A DNA stretch of 64,000 nucleotides, taken from the NCBI GenBank assembly GCA_021234155.1, contig JAJEKV010000078.1, positions 4,313,225 through 4,377,224 on the forward strand. Reading direction: 5' to 3'. This DNA comes from Isoetes taiwanensis (lineage: Eukaryota; Streptophyta; Lycopodiopsida; Isoetales; Isoetaceae). The translations under genes were made by a program, and so were the position numbers. Numbering within the stretch: the stretch's first letter is position 1; the number at the start of each line of letters is the position of its first letter. The notes beneath the pieces are model-generated. The model saw only the letters and a program-made list of their open reading frames with translations. It was not told the DNA's origin and did not search any database. Of this stretch, positions 11,636 through 22,767 are shown piece by piece.

Positions 11636-11777
11636 CAATTATTTCCATTATTTTGTATTTTGCCCCCTACATAGCAAGGTTTTCAACATCATTCGTTTCT
11701 ACAATACAATTATTTCCCTTATTTTGTATTTTGCCCCCTATGTAACAAGGTTTTCAACATCATTCATTTCTACAATC
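11636..11777. repeat. 71-bp tandem duplication
   Basis: Units 11636-11706 and 11707-11777 share CAATTATTTCC and TTTTGTATTTTGCCCCCTA with only a few substitutions. It is not part of a recognised gene. Confidence 0.9.
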
Positions 11778-12902
11778 GTCTCAACCGCATTCGTCTCAGC
11801 CCCATTCAAGAGGACAACCCATTGTGAGACAGCAGGTTGTTCCTATACTTTGATAGCATTGGATGAAACTTCACAAGGCCTTTTTAGCTTACTGCTGGTC
11901 TTATTTAGCTTAGTGCAGGTCTTATGTGGTCATCAGTGGTCATGAGTGTTGCAGACATTCTCTTTCATTTATGTGTTGTGTTTTTTATAGAATTGTGGTC
12001 TAGTCAAGAGACCTGTATGCCACCCGCTTCATGCTGGAAAGATAAAGGCCCATTATTGCTCAGGCTTTTGCCAAATGAGCATTGTATGCCCACAGCAACA
12101 GGTGATCCTATGCAGTATATTCCAGGGAACAATCCACTAAACTGTGCAGAAGATCAAAAGCATCAATGGAAATAAAGTCTTAACAACTTGGAGTTGCTGA
12201 TGTAAAGATTCTAGAGAGGAGGTTGAATCTGTTGGATGATGAAGACTCAATTCAAAGAAAGGAATTGGTTTATGGAGCACCCAAGGTGCTTATGATTCAG
12301 TTAAGAAACAAGGCGATGAAACAAATATTTTGCTGGTTGAGACTGCTACAAATCAATCTTTTTCAGAAACCAATGGATTTCATTGAGAAAGAAAAAGAGG
12401 ACAAACATGAAGATGCAAGCAAGAAGGAATGAAAACATTCCCTCAACTAACATGTCCACCAGCAGGAAGCCATCTGTTGTATATCGCATGCACTCTCCTG
12501 AGTGCAAGAATCAAGGGAGCAGATGTTACTCCAGTCATGAATTCACAAAGGAAGCAGGACAACAAGCCAGCACCTGTAAGAAAGTCTCCAAGGTTTAACA
12601 CAACAAACCCATATGCTGGTAGCTGCAGATCAAACATGAGCAGACCATTGGAGTTCGAAGTGCTCAACTCCAATACAACAATATTTGATCCTATTCAACA
12701 ATTGAATACAGCTCTTTGGACAGATGTCACTTGTGATATCATCTCTTCACCACTCATCTCGATACCAACCACACACTATGTGAATGCAGACTTATATACA
12801 ATATATGATTATATTTACATTTTCAAAGAGAAAGTAATCATAAATGGTAGTTACTGGGCCCCAGAATGCTTCTGTCTCTGCATTGGTGATGCTTAGTTGC
12901 CC
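11778..12902 (+). other. Decayed coding-like stretch, unrecognised
   Basis: Adjacent plus frames at 11924-12175, 12223-12432 and 12429-12896 have protein-like composition (for example LLPNEHCMPTATGDPMQYI, ELVYGAPKVLMIQLRNK and PVRKSPRFNTTNPYAGS) but are separated by stops and frameshifts. This could be one broken gene. No family was recognised. It ends immediately downstream of the convergent MED7 gene. Confidence 0.3.
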
Positions 12903-14746
12903 TTACAAAGATGAAAGTGATTCCTGTAACAGCACACGAGCCTCCTCTCTTCTCCTACAATTTGCAGCAGAACATTATATATGTAGATACATACATCATA
13001 GAAATGGAAAATCATAAACAAGAATAGAGGCATAAGCAAAGCACAAATCAGCAGACAACCCACCGTCGAATATCTTCAATTGCTTGCTTACGACGCTGTA
13101 TCTGTACTTCTAGAATACGAATCAATGTAGCCCTTGCCTAACAGCCAGTTGATGGATATTAGAGGACAAACTAACTTGAGAAAAGATAATTAACTATCTA
13201 GATAAACTTAATACGCAGAGAAATATTGTAGTTGGCAGAAATTGCACCAGCATTTTGTGATGTTTTAAGCATTATTAGATGTTATAAGACCCATCCCAAC
13301 TATCTAAAATATTAGCTTCAAGCTTATCTTCAACCCTCCTACAGTGGCCTTCATACATGCAGATTAAATTTATCCATTTCATGAACAGAAAATCAAAAGA
13401 AAATACATAAAATAATTATTCCTTCTATGAACTACATGGCAGGTGAAAATAAGAATAAGATGCCACTCTGATAGCAGTACTAATCTCCTATTGCAATCCT
13501 AGATACAGATCCATACCTTTCTTGTACCGGCGGTATCTAATCCTCGTCTCTCATTTTCTATAGTTTTACTTTAATAATACCTGGTGTGGCCGCAGAGAAT
13601 TTAGTAAGTGATGCAGGTTCCGAAAAATTAAAGCCATATCTTCGACCCTTCGAGCATACTGAGAAGGGCGTTCAACTAAAACATCTGCAAGTTCAAGCAT
13701 TTGGAGGAGCAACTCTCTGTTTAAGGCTTTTAATTCCTTCTTGAAGTCTGTATACACAGAAATTTCAAAATGGCATCATGTTCTCACAACTACACATCGT
13801 TATAAAGCACGATGATTAGATAGTTCTTCAGAAAACTAGAGTGTTATCATTAACTTGATACTGAGACTGAGAGGTTCTTGAAAGGTACTTTAACAGGTTA
13901 AAAAATTATGAATTTTATAGCGACGTGCTCCATTACACAGGAGGAAAACTGTTCTATAAGGGAATCAATAAATTCAAGGTGGCCGTAAACATGGCATTAT
14001 AAACATAACTACTTTGAGCGTGATAGACTACATTACTTAGGGCATTCTAATGCCAGCTATTACAAGGTGTTGCAAGTGGAAGTATGACACCTTGCAAGTT
14101 TCTGGAAGGTAGTGATGCATGTATCTATTTTATTCTATAGACAACAAAACTAAAAAGGAGTAGTCCAAAGCTCATTAACATGAAACATAAAATCCTGGTG
14201 GTGACATTGCAATTTAGCAACTGCCATTTGGATTTGTCAATAATAAAGGCACTAAAATGTGTTATCCTTTGCCAAACTTGTATTCAACAGATTGCAAGAG
14301 TTTCTTTTGACGTCAAGTGCCATACCTATATTAGGACCCTTTGGATAAAGTTGTCTCAGGCCCTGCTCTTCCAAACCTGGAAGCAAGTCATCTGTCTGTT
14401 CAAGCCAGATCTAGAAGTCAAACGTACTAACCATGTAAAACAAACAAACAGAATATGCAGAAACTGCCTACGGTCATCCAACTACCATGCTATTATTCAA
14501 GCAGAAAATATATAACATCATGGGTAATAACTAAGTGAAACAGTGGGTATTGAATTACAAAACAGGCATTGAATTCAAAATACAAAAACAAAACCTCAGG
14601 TTTCATACTGTGTAAGTGCTTCCAAACATTGTGTAAGTGCCCTCGATAAGGGGCGGCGGCGAAGGGGCAGAGTCTGGATCATCCAAGTAGTCAGCGTAAA
14701 GCTTGTAGTAAGGAGGAGGAGGTGGATACGCCGCAGCTGCCGCCAT
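12903..14746 (-). CDS. MED7: Mediator complex subunit 7 (MED7), five exons
   Basis: MED7 is a core subunit of the middle module of Mediator, which links transcription factors to RNA polymerase II in the nucleus. Coding exons (minus strand): 14609-14746, 14326-14395, 13581-13747, 13064-13137 and 12903-12954. All junctions are GT-AG, phases join without a stop, and they give about 170 residues, close to the usual plant length of about 168. Family landmarks appear in order: YPPPPPYYKLYADY near residue 7, IEGTYTMFG near 34, LPGLEEQGLRQLYPKG near 50, DFKKELKALNRELLLQMLEL near 70, ADVLVERPSQYARRVED near 90, NLHHLLNSLRPHQARATL near 114 and RRRREEARVLLQESL at the C-terminus. The start at 14746 is chosen because it matches the family N-terminus; an in-frame ATG at 14794 would add 16 residues. 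No damage is seen. It is divergent from the gene at 14889. Confidence 0.95.
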
Positions 14747-14888
14747 GGATGCTCTTCTTCTGAGAGTGAATCCAACTAGAAATGGCTTTGGCATGGTTTT
14801 GTGGGGGCTGACATGGCAGATGACATGGCAGATGACGTGGACAATGTACAGCTTAACCTGTGGGGTTTAGGGAAAAAAACTCGGAGCC
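14747..14888. promoter_or_regulatory. Compact bidirectional promoter of MED7 and its neighbour
   Basis: Only 142 bp separate the two divergent start codons. The spacer holds three tandem 12-bp units at 14809-14844 (TGACATGGCAGA twice, then TGACGTGGACAA). The last contains TGACGTGG, an ACGT-core bZIP-type site. No TATA box is evident on either side, as is usual for housekeeping genes. The regulatory role is inference. Confidence 0.55.
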
Positions 14889-15771
14889 ATGTTGAGGAGA
14901 GGTTGGGCATGGATTGTGCATAAGAGCAGGGTTTCTCCGGTCTTTTTCTTTACGTTTGCCACTCTCTGCTTTGTGGGTTCGGTGGGTCTTGGTGAGCTTG
15001 TAATGCGCACCGCTGCTCCAAATGAGGAGGAGCTGCGTAAGGAGCTTCTCAAGAATCACAGCGGCCTGGTAAGTTTGCTTGTATTTTTATTTCTAAAAAA
15101 CTGGAACTCTAAGTTTGCCTGTGCTGAATTAGGATTACCTACACAAATTGCATCCCTGAAGATGGACTGCAAGAAACGTTGCCCTAATTTTAGAGCTGCC
15201 CTTTCAATACTATAAAATCAAAAGCCGAAATTCATTTTTCTGCACTTTAAATGCATAAAATTCAACTGTCAAAGTGGCCTGCTAAGATCTTTATAATTAC
15301 GTCATTAGTTCATCCTCTGTTTCATCCCCAAATTTTTTTTTTTTGGGGGGCATTCTTATTTGGTAGAAAAACTACTTGAAATGAGTAATTGAAAGCTTAT
15401 GATTGTAGCTCGTTTCATAACTCATGATTTGGGGTTTAGGGTTTTGCATCTTTCAGTTCTCTTCTTTTAGGGCATATTCATTCTTTTTCCTAGTCTTCCA
15501 AATTGCTTTTTAACAATGCCCTTATTGATTCTGAATTTTTGAAATGTAGATGATGTCAAAGGTAAATAAGGAGAGATTAGCACAATATTTGGGTGAGATC
15601 CAGAGGAAGGAAAATACAGAGGATAGATATGTTGCAGCATTGAGAGGAGAAACCTTGACAGGAACCCCAGGTGCACGTATCAGAGGTGGTGGTGGCACTT
15701 CTTTGAACACTTATGTACCTGATGGATCAACCTCATCACCTGATAGCTTTGCTAATGGGAAACAGCAGTAG
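14889..15771 (+). CDS. Small single-pass membrane protein, two exons
   Basis: Exon 1 is 14889-15068 and exon 2 is 15550-15771. The intron has a GTAAGT donor and a TAG acceptor, is phase 0, and gives a 133-residue protein. The N-terminus is basic (MLRRGWAWIVHKSR) and is followed by one hydrophobic segment at about residues 17-36, then a charged helix (NEEELRKELLKNH). Exon 2 gives KVNKERLAQYLGEIQRKENT near residue 64 and a Gly/Ser-rich tail. Size and layout (one membrane helix, then PNEEELRKEL) resemble the small mitochondrial complex III assembly factors CBP4/UQCC3. That is a topology-based guess and not an identification. Conserved-looking exon structure and a shared promoter with MED7 argue for a real, expressed gene. 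Confidence 0.85.
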
Positions 15772-17213
15772 TTTCTATCCATCCATCCCTGGATTCAGGC
15801 ATGGTTGTTAATTCCAATGCCACAAGTTATATAAGTGGCGAAATTGTAAGAATACTGTTACCTTTGGTCCAAACTAAAAATCTGTTTAACATGAGCTCTG
15901 CATTTTATGGGAGCAAGGCTTCTAGGAACGTATCGGAATTAAAAGAAATTTACTGATAAAAACATTGTTTAGATGGTTCATGTTGTGCCAAAATAGTCGA
16001 ATATTTGTTTGCAGTAAGACAGATAACCATGTTCAGCATAGACAATGGCCTTTGCAACCACTTGCACATTCGATTGTTTAATGCGACCTTTATTAGAATG
16101 AACCCGCTAGGTTTCCTTGGTTTGTTAATTATTTGATTACAGTATGAAGGTTGAGCATACATAGTTTGGTCAATTCAATGTTTCACTTAATAAAGATAGG
16201 AAACATATGAAATTCCAAACAGCAAATTGAAACAAGATTGTACAGGAAAAGAATTTGTGTTGCTACATCCATAAACGGTGCAATGGACACTGCAAATCCA
16301 TTTGTTGCTACACCCATAAACAGTGCAAATCCATTGTAATTCTAAAAGTTTCTGAATATGCCAAAGGACATTAGTGGTGCTTCATAATCCACAAAGTGCA
16401 GCATTTTGCATTTGACTGCACACACATTCAAACATGAATAGCAATTTACAGAAGTGTTGTATATACCATAAAAGTGGCAGAAGAGGAAGGAAAAAAAAGC
16501 TCAGCCACATTGAGGAGACTGAGAAAGGTGGATTTGAGAAGTCCAGTAGGTGAAGCTGGGGTGCTGGCTGGGGGAAACCCAGGCAGACAAGCTAGCACAA
16601 GACATGGAGCGCAGCCTGCGGCGGCGGCGAAGGCAAGCTACCAAAACCAAGGCCAGGATTGCTGCTGCAGCGCCGGCGCCGAAGAACATTGCAAGTTTGG
16701 CAACTCAATCCTGCAACTCCAACACCACCATGTTCACCTCAATCCTGCAACTCCAACACCACCATGTTTTCCCTCTTCCATTTCTCAACCCACAGTTCCA
16801 TTCTCTTGCACTATGCTATTTTTCTATTCCTATATGCCTTCAAATTTCTTGTATTGCTGGATGCCATAAATTGCTCATCAATTCCCCATGCCCTTTCACT
16901 TTCTGTTTGCCTATCTATCCCGCCACCTTGCATTCCAATTCTGACATTTTGATTACTTCCCATGTTCTCATCTATCTATTTATACTCTTGGTCTTCGGGC
17001 TTTCTCATCATTTTCTCGTGTGTCGCCTACCTATGCATGCACGCTCTATTCATGCCTCTCTTTATAAACCTAGATAAATGTACTTCAAATTATTGTTTTT
17101 GTTTTAGGGCATAGACATGTGCCCCTCTAGGAAGTCACTATATGGGCTTCTGGCCATCGAGAAGGGTGCTCTAGAAGCGCCCACTTAAGGTCAAAACCTT
17201 GGACTTAATTCTC
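15772..17213. other. Spacer with unrecognised Arg/Ala-rich frames
   Basis: 15772-16450 holds nothing recognisable apart from a duplicated phrase ACACCCATAAACNGTGCAA. Around 16474-16700 several frames overlap, with GC-rich, Arg/Ala-rich products (LRRRRRQATKTKARIAAAA). One could be the start of a small gene, but composition alone can explain this. Downstream frames to 17077 consist mainly of CT-rich sequence. Confidence 0.35.
16704..16771. repeat. 34-bp tandem duplication
   Basis: Two copies, 16704-16737 and 16738-16771, of a unit starting CTCAATCCTGCAACTCCAAC. Confidence 0.9.
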
Positions 17214-17464
17214 TTAGGGTGCTTTCCCATGAGCCCAAAACCTTGAGATTTTCTTGGCTAGGCCAGATGCCATGTTCCCATGAAGATCTGACCTTGAATT
17301 TTTTTCTTGCCAGGCATCTAGACGCCATGATCCTATGAAGATCTGGCCTTGCTTGGTTCAGATTTTCAACCTTAATGAAAAGTAATCAGTCCGTAATTTT
17401 TTTTTTGCCCAAGTCAAGACCTTGGTACGGCAATCCAGGTCGAACCCATGGGAAAGCACCCTTA
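17214..17464. mobile_element. PIF/Harbinger-like (Tourist) MITE
   Basis: A 245-bp element (17217-17461) has terminal inverted repeats GGGTGCTTTCCCATG and CATGGGAAAGCACCC, flanked by TTA on both sides (17214-17216 and 17462-17464). A TTA target-site duplication with a GGG-starting inverted repeat is the signature of Tourist-type MITEs mobilised by PIF/Harbinger transposases. The inside is non-coding and holds a diverged internal duplication (GAAGATCTGACCTTG and GAAGATCTGGCCTTG). Confidence 0.85.
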
Positions 17465-18117
17465 ACCATTGCCACACCATCGAAATTCGAGAATGTAGCT
17501 TTTACTTGATCCCCGCACCAAACATTCTGATGTATTTAAAGTTTGTTGTAAACTTTTAAGCTGGTAGGATTATTTTGACCACTGGGTGTCCTTCCCTAGC
17601 CCACCAAATGTTTTCCAAATGGATTCACCAAATGCCCATCACACTCATGTAACGACCTTCATCCTTCAGTTCATTTTAAAGGTTGGGAGTGCTATAATAG
17701 TGAAAATGTCACTAAGATTTTTGTGGTCTTCTCATCCATTTAAGTATGAGCCTTAAAAATCCATTATTAAGTAGGAAAATGTTCATATGTAGTAGTATAA
17801 AGTACATAAAATCAATATGTTGGAGGTAGCATAGGGTGTATGGGTCTTATATAGGTTGTGGTTCGATTAAGTCACGGAACAACAAGTGAATAAGATTAGG
17901 CCTCATAAATAATAAGTGAATTAAAATGCGTCTATGCCAAATGATATTCAAGCATTGACCCATACATTGTTCTAATTCAAAACAAGAAGCCAAGGCGCTG
18001 GGACTGCCCCATTGCTATATGTGATGTTGTTTTAAGGTTGTCATATTAGCACTTTTGCTACTGGTAGTAATGCAGGGCTCGATAAACTAATCATCCCTTT
18101 GTCATTTCCACAAGATC

Positions 18118-18245
18118 TTATCTTAACATATATAATTGTTATAGGATAATTCGTGTGGCATATTACTTTAAGATTCCTCTCTATAATTACGACACGTTAG
18201 CTATTTTTGTGTGCAACACTTCTATTGTAAATTTTTTGACACATT
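18118..18245 (+). repeat. Dispersed repeat pair, copy 1
   Basis: It matches 49503-49625 in the same orientation. Shared anchors are CTTAACATATATAA, TTGTGYGCAACACTTCT and AAATTTTTTGACAC or its variant. Identity is moderate and the element type is unknown. Confidence 0.65.
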
Positions 18246-18329
18246 ACATTAGGTATGAAAAAAATTTGCTGGCTATGGCATCCTTCAACACTGTGGCATC
18301 TGCGCTCCTGCTCTCTTTCACAATCTTTT

Positions 18330-19260
18330 CTTGCAGAACAAATCCGGCAACTTGATTAGTGTCAGGCAACTGGGAAAGGCCGAAAATTTTGGGGTCTATC
18401 TTGCACCGCCATCACCGGATTGGGAAGAGGAAGGAAGGAAGGAAGGAAGGAAGAAACTTTTAACGTCCACGGAGCCCAATCGGGCTATGGGACCACAAGT
18501 ACAAGACGGGACCGAAGTCCCTTACCAGAACATGGGCCGAAGCCCTTACAAACTCAATAAAACATAATCACCCGCCCGCATTAAAAACCACACGGGAAAA
18601 AGCATTTGCCGGGGATGACTACATATCAAAAATCCATGCTATTGCAAGAAGCAACAAGCATGCCTCCAACAAACAGAACGTAACGCCTCCAAACGCCCGT
18701 AACCTCTTTCGGTGGGTGCCGAGAATCGCCCGAACCCACGCGGCGCTAAGTCTCCATCTTCTCGCTAAAACCGGGGCAAATAATCTTTGGTGCAAAGATC
18801 CAGTCTTGACCCACCGACGGAGCTCGATCAAACCACTAGACCATAAGAGCCGCCACGAGAACAGGTCAATTCCCTAAACCCACAGGCGGCTACTCGCGGT
18901 AAAGGCAAGTGGTGACCACGAGAGGCACCTGAAGCGTAAAACAAGCGCCTCAATAGGCCCGAACACCAATAACCGGTAGCCAGCAGGAAAGCGGCTTCGA
19001 GAAAGCGGTCGGGGAAGTCGGTCGGGGAGGTGCCTCGCGAACCGCCAGCGCCACCCATCCTTTGCACCTCCCAGCGCCACCCTTCACCGCCGGACCGGAC
19101 GCCCAACAGCTCAAAGCGGCGCCTGTGCCGCCTTCCAGCGGGAAAAAACTTGCAACGTCATAGCTGGATTGGAAGAACTAGATGTTGCCATCAGACCTGT
19201 TTTGCATTAGCTTTAGCTGTATCTTGGAGGCACCTACACCCTAACTAGCTTTCTGCTCAT
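18330..19260. other. GC-richer insert of unknown origin
   Basis: The base composition rises well above the neighbours, and long overlapping frames exist on both strands (18828-19106 minus, 19030-19248 plus) without family features. A GGAA microsatellite lies at 18428-18455, and short direct and inverted phrases such as CCCAATCGGGC and CCGAAGTCCC/CCGAAGCCC occur. It could be part of a retroelement. No reverse transcriptase or gag motif was seen. Confidence 0.4.
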
Positions 19261-19394
19261 CGGGCCAAAGGCGGATTTTGATTCCCAAAGGTAGATGGCA
19301 AGCGTTTTTCCTTCCTTCATTGAAGTAACGGTAAAGCATAAATCTTGAAATAAGTTCAATCTGATGCAGGATACTGGTTCAGGGATGCTTAAGG

Positions 19395-19745
19395 ATGCTA
19401 TCAAAAACACCCAGATGCCTCAAATTCAATGCATCCGGCCTTTTTCCATCTGTAAACAACATGCACATTTTCTGGTTCAATGAGTTTTCTGGATCCATTC
19501 CATCAATTCTCTTGGTTTTGCCTGATCTAGTGTCATTCCTTGGATGGGTAACTTCTCGAGTTTTGCATTATTGGAAAAGCCTGACTGTGTTATCGCCCTC
19601 ACTCTCCCTACCGTGTTTGATCATGATATTTGAGATGTCTCTAACAGAGTATAAGCTGGCTTGGAATGACGCTAAAAATAAGAAGAGTATCCTGGTCGCA
19701 GACAAGCTTAGGGCTATTTTTTTCAGTGATGGTCATAGGTATTGA
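19395..19745 (+). pseudogene. Possible leucine-rich-repeat protein fragment
   Basis: In the frame 19395-19745 the segment NEFSGSIPSILLVLPDLVSF (about 19477-19536) resembles a plant LRR unit (NxFSGSIPxxLxxLPxL). The surrounding residues do not continue the pattern, and no kinase domain is present. Weak evidence; it may be a short captured or decayed piece of an LRR receptor gene. Confidence 0.3.
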
Positions 19746-20700
19746 CAACCTTTTATGCATGAAGGCCACTCAGGAACAGCTTAAGGTTGCCATAAAAAGA
19801 AAGAGGAAATGGGTAAGAATGATGGTATTTTAGTCCATATAATCTGGAGCATTGATTCTGTATTTTTTTTTTCTCTATTAAAATTGCAAATTAGAAAATG
19901 CTAGAAGGAAACATCGAAAGGTAAACCGTCTCAAGCTATAAGAGGCAGATAGACACTATTGTTGATCTTCTGATGGATTGCTGAAGATGCCCATTATGCC
20001 TTTGAAGCGAATCTGCATGAAAAATAATATTGTTGAGAAAAACTTTACCTGAATCCGATGTATTCCTAAGAACATACCCACGTTTTGCCATTCTGTAAGG
20101 ATGATCATCCCTCATTTTAGGTGTGCTCGCTTGGGGACAATCGGCCTAGCAAGTATCATCGATCCCATAATATTTTTTTTCAAGTGGTATTCAAAACATT
20201 TGAAGTTACCATCTAAACTTTTTAAAGTTGCCCTTTATATTGGCATTTAATTGCATTTATCCCTAAAGGTTGTAAGATTTGGATGTAAGAACTAACACAC
20301 ACACACACACACACCTAGTTCCCCCTAACACACACCTAACCTTTATATTGGTTTACGATCTCAAATCTTAACACCTTTGTTTTCAAAGAGAGTATATTAC
20401 CGATTTTCTCATCAACAAAAAGCCATTGAAATATTGAAAAGCAAGTTTAAGGGGGCACGTAATAGAGATGCATGATGCCTTGGTTGTGTGGCAAACATAT
20501 TGAAGAGCTTAGTTTTCACATATTGGATGCAAAATCTGCTCGAACATGATGCAAAGAGATAACTTTTTAACATTCATGACGGACTAGTTGGTTTACAGAA
20601 AAACACAAACACGAGAATCGCTCTATGGGTCCCCCATTCATCTCATATTTGGTATCGTTACAGATGTTGCATGCATTTCCTATCTGATTCGCTTTCTTAC
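19746..20700. other. Non-coding spacer with CA microsatellite
   Basis: A CA dinucleotide run lies at about 20291-20313. Otherwise AT-rich, with no recognisable gene. Confidence 0.6.
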
Positions 20701-20765
20701 ATGCAAGGAGCCGGAAAAGAGAAATGTTCGCAGCGGTCGCCGCGATAAATTTCTTGTAAATGATA
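20700..20765 (+). repeat. Dispersed palindromic element, copy B (middle-length core)
   Basis: The core GAAATGTTCGC..GATAAATTTC at 20721-20753 is 33 bp, with the centre AGCGGTCGCCGC. It is 6 bp shorter than copy A and 12 bp longer than copy C. Flanks AGGAGCCGG and TTCTTGTAA match the other copies. Confidence 0.7.
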
Positions 20766-20987
20766 ATAATTAACATGATTGGCTTCTTCAAAATTACATT
20801 TTTTAGGATAAAATTCAGGAACTTACATAGCTCATAACACAAAGTGTCTAAATGTTGCTCAATAGATATGGCCTGTAATTTTTCTTGCTGGAACCTTGCC
20901 ATCAACAATTAAGTCTTTTGTAGCCAGCATAGCTCCATATTCCTTAACTTTGAACTTAGCTACATATGCTTCTAATTCTAAACCCCC

Positions 20988-21312
20988 TTAAAATCCCCCT
21001 TAAACCCCCTTTGGTTTGGGTGCATATTCACACGGGGGGTTACGTAGGGCAGCGAGAGCCTCAAAAAAATTACAATACATGTACAAAATTAACACTATTA
21101 AGTACATTGTGTCAAACCTTATAGTATTTTGTAAACCTTAATATACAGTATACAAAAACTTGTACATGCATACCCCACAAACGAGGATCGCTATGTACGG
21201 TCCAGATCTTGTAATAAAGGGCAAATATGCCCATCCGACAGCTCTCGTTGCCCGAAGTAACCCCCCGTGTGAATATGCACCCAAACCAAAGGGGGTTTAA
21301 GGGGGATTTTAA
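20988..21312. mobile_element. MITE with about 70-bp terminal inverted repeats
   Basis: The left arm 20992-21059 and right arm 21239-21308 are reverse complements over about 70 bp with roughly four mismatches. They begin AATCCCCCTTAAACC and contain TTTGGTTTGGGTGCATATTC. Both ends abut TTAA (20988-20991 and 21309-21312), which fits a TTAA target duplication as in piggyBac, or a TA duplication as in Tc1/mariner with slightly longer arms. The 180-bp centre is AT-rich and non-coding. Confidence 0.85.
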
Positions 21313-21392
21313 TTTAAATGTGTTAAAAGCAATGGTTTGTGTTAATAATGTTAGTTGTGTGTTAATGGTTTGTGTTAACTAAAAAATTTTTT

Positions 21393-21495
21393 GGCCCCTT
21401 CGGGGCCTTAAGGATGGTGTAGAGGTGTAGATATAGACATTACCTAATACTCTAATGATGGATGGTTGGAAAAAAAAAATTCGGCCCTTCGGGCC
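21393..21495. repeat. Two TTCG-loop GC hairpins
   Basis: GGCCCCTTCGGGGCC at 21393-21407 and GGCCCTTCGGGCC at 21483-21495 each form a perfect GC stem closed by a TTCG tetraloop, in otherwise AT-rich DNA and each preceded by an A/T run. They look like rho-independent terminators, but there is no bacterial context. They may be the two ends of a small insertion. Confidence 0.6.
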
Positions 21496-21934
21496 ATCAT
21501 AAAACGAACAACATCTTAACTTTTGATATAAGTTCACTAGAACCAAGGCAGGGTGGCCATACAACATCATCGGTAGAATACTCATGCTAATATTTATGTT
21601 ATCATTTGCATTGAATAGCAATCCCATTGTGATTCCATAGAAAGACATATGTGCCTCTCCATACACAGGGTCAGCGTGTTACTTATTATCCATACATAGG
21701 GAGTTGAACCCTAGTGTCCAAATATGCAGCACTAGGGATTTAGATATTTAAAGTATGACGTGCATAACAAATAGTCTGGTAATAAAACAGAGTTATACTT
21801 CTCATTTCACATCTAGATTACACAGAATATCCACAGGTTTTATATTATAAATACGCTATGATCACACACAGCTTGGTAATGAGCAAGAATCTATTCATAG
21901 TTAGTCATTTTCATTGTAGCAATATCGGATTTAC

Positions 21935-22592
21935 CTGCCTCTTTCAACCTGCAAGGCATATCTGATGTTAAAGAACGTGGATGTATCAGTTGCTAAAATC
22001 TAGAGGAAATACCTTGTATAGAGGTGGAATTCCAATATCGATATCAAAGTAATTCTTGGTGCAAACGTTCTCTTACAAGTGGCTTTTGCACTACATGCCA
22101 GACACACATAGCATCTGACAAATGCATGAAGAACTCCAAGAAATGAGAAAATGGTATCAATACATTACCTGATATGTAAAGAAAAATGTAAGCAAAGAAT
22201 GTTCATATATGAGCCATCTATATCAAAGATCGGTCGAATGATAATTTTATGGTATCGAAGCATGTCTTTAGAGAACTCTTCCCCCTGCAGTAGCCAAGGA
22301 ACATGCTGACGTTAAAGAAACATTGATATACCTTTGTACGAAGTCCCAATGCGAGAATAAGATCCTGTAGCTCTTGGGTTTTGTATATTGCAGCATCATC
22401 CTTCCGTTCTACATTAAGGAGTTTTTCCTTCAATGGTAAGATCGCCTAGAAGAGCAACTGTACTCATGTCAATTTCAATTGGATATAGAACATAAGCTTC
22501 ATACTAAACAAGCACTCTTAATACCTGGAACTGGCGGTCTCTGCCCTGCTTTGCACTTCCTCTTGTTGATTCTCTTTCCACAATAAATATTT
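21935..22592 (-). pseudogene. DNA gyrase subunit B (organellar type), TOPRIM exons
   Basis: Five consecutive exons of a plant GyrB can be read, with usable splice sites: 22525-22592, 22332-22445, 22169-22284, about 22013-22075 and 21935-21948. Gyrase B is the ATPase/TOPRIM half of the topoisomerase that supercoils organelle DNA. Visible segments in order are [71 protein letters not shown] and VERGR. Two hallmark motifs are changed: EGDSAGG has become ERESTRG, and TDADVDG has become RPIFDIDG, so the metal-binding acidic cluster is damaged. The N-terminal ATPase half is absent. A frame continuing upstream to 22767 (start MAAPSSSSPELL) is not gyrase-like. It is a dead fragment with introns kept, so it moved as DNA. 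Confidence 0.8.
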
Positions 22593-22767
22593 CTGTAAAA
22601 ACATCCCATAGCATATGCCAAAGAAAAGAAGGAAAGGGAAGACCTGCTTCACTATCACAATGGCGATGGAGAAGCTCTGGAGATGAAGACGAAGGTGCTG
22701 CCATTATGCCCGAAATACAGTTTATTTCCGCCCTGCAGAGGAAGACAATGAGCTTTTGGAGAGACAA

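Noticed and set aside
18828-19106. 92-codon minus frame rich in Gly and Arg
   Set aside because: Overlapping long frames on both strands in GC-richer DNA, without family motifs or splice context.
21393-21407. Bacterial terminator implying prokaryotic DNA
   Set aside because: The surroundings are plant-type intron-bearing sequence, and no bacterial reading frames are present.
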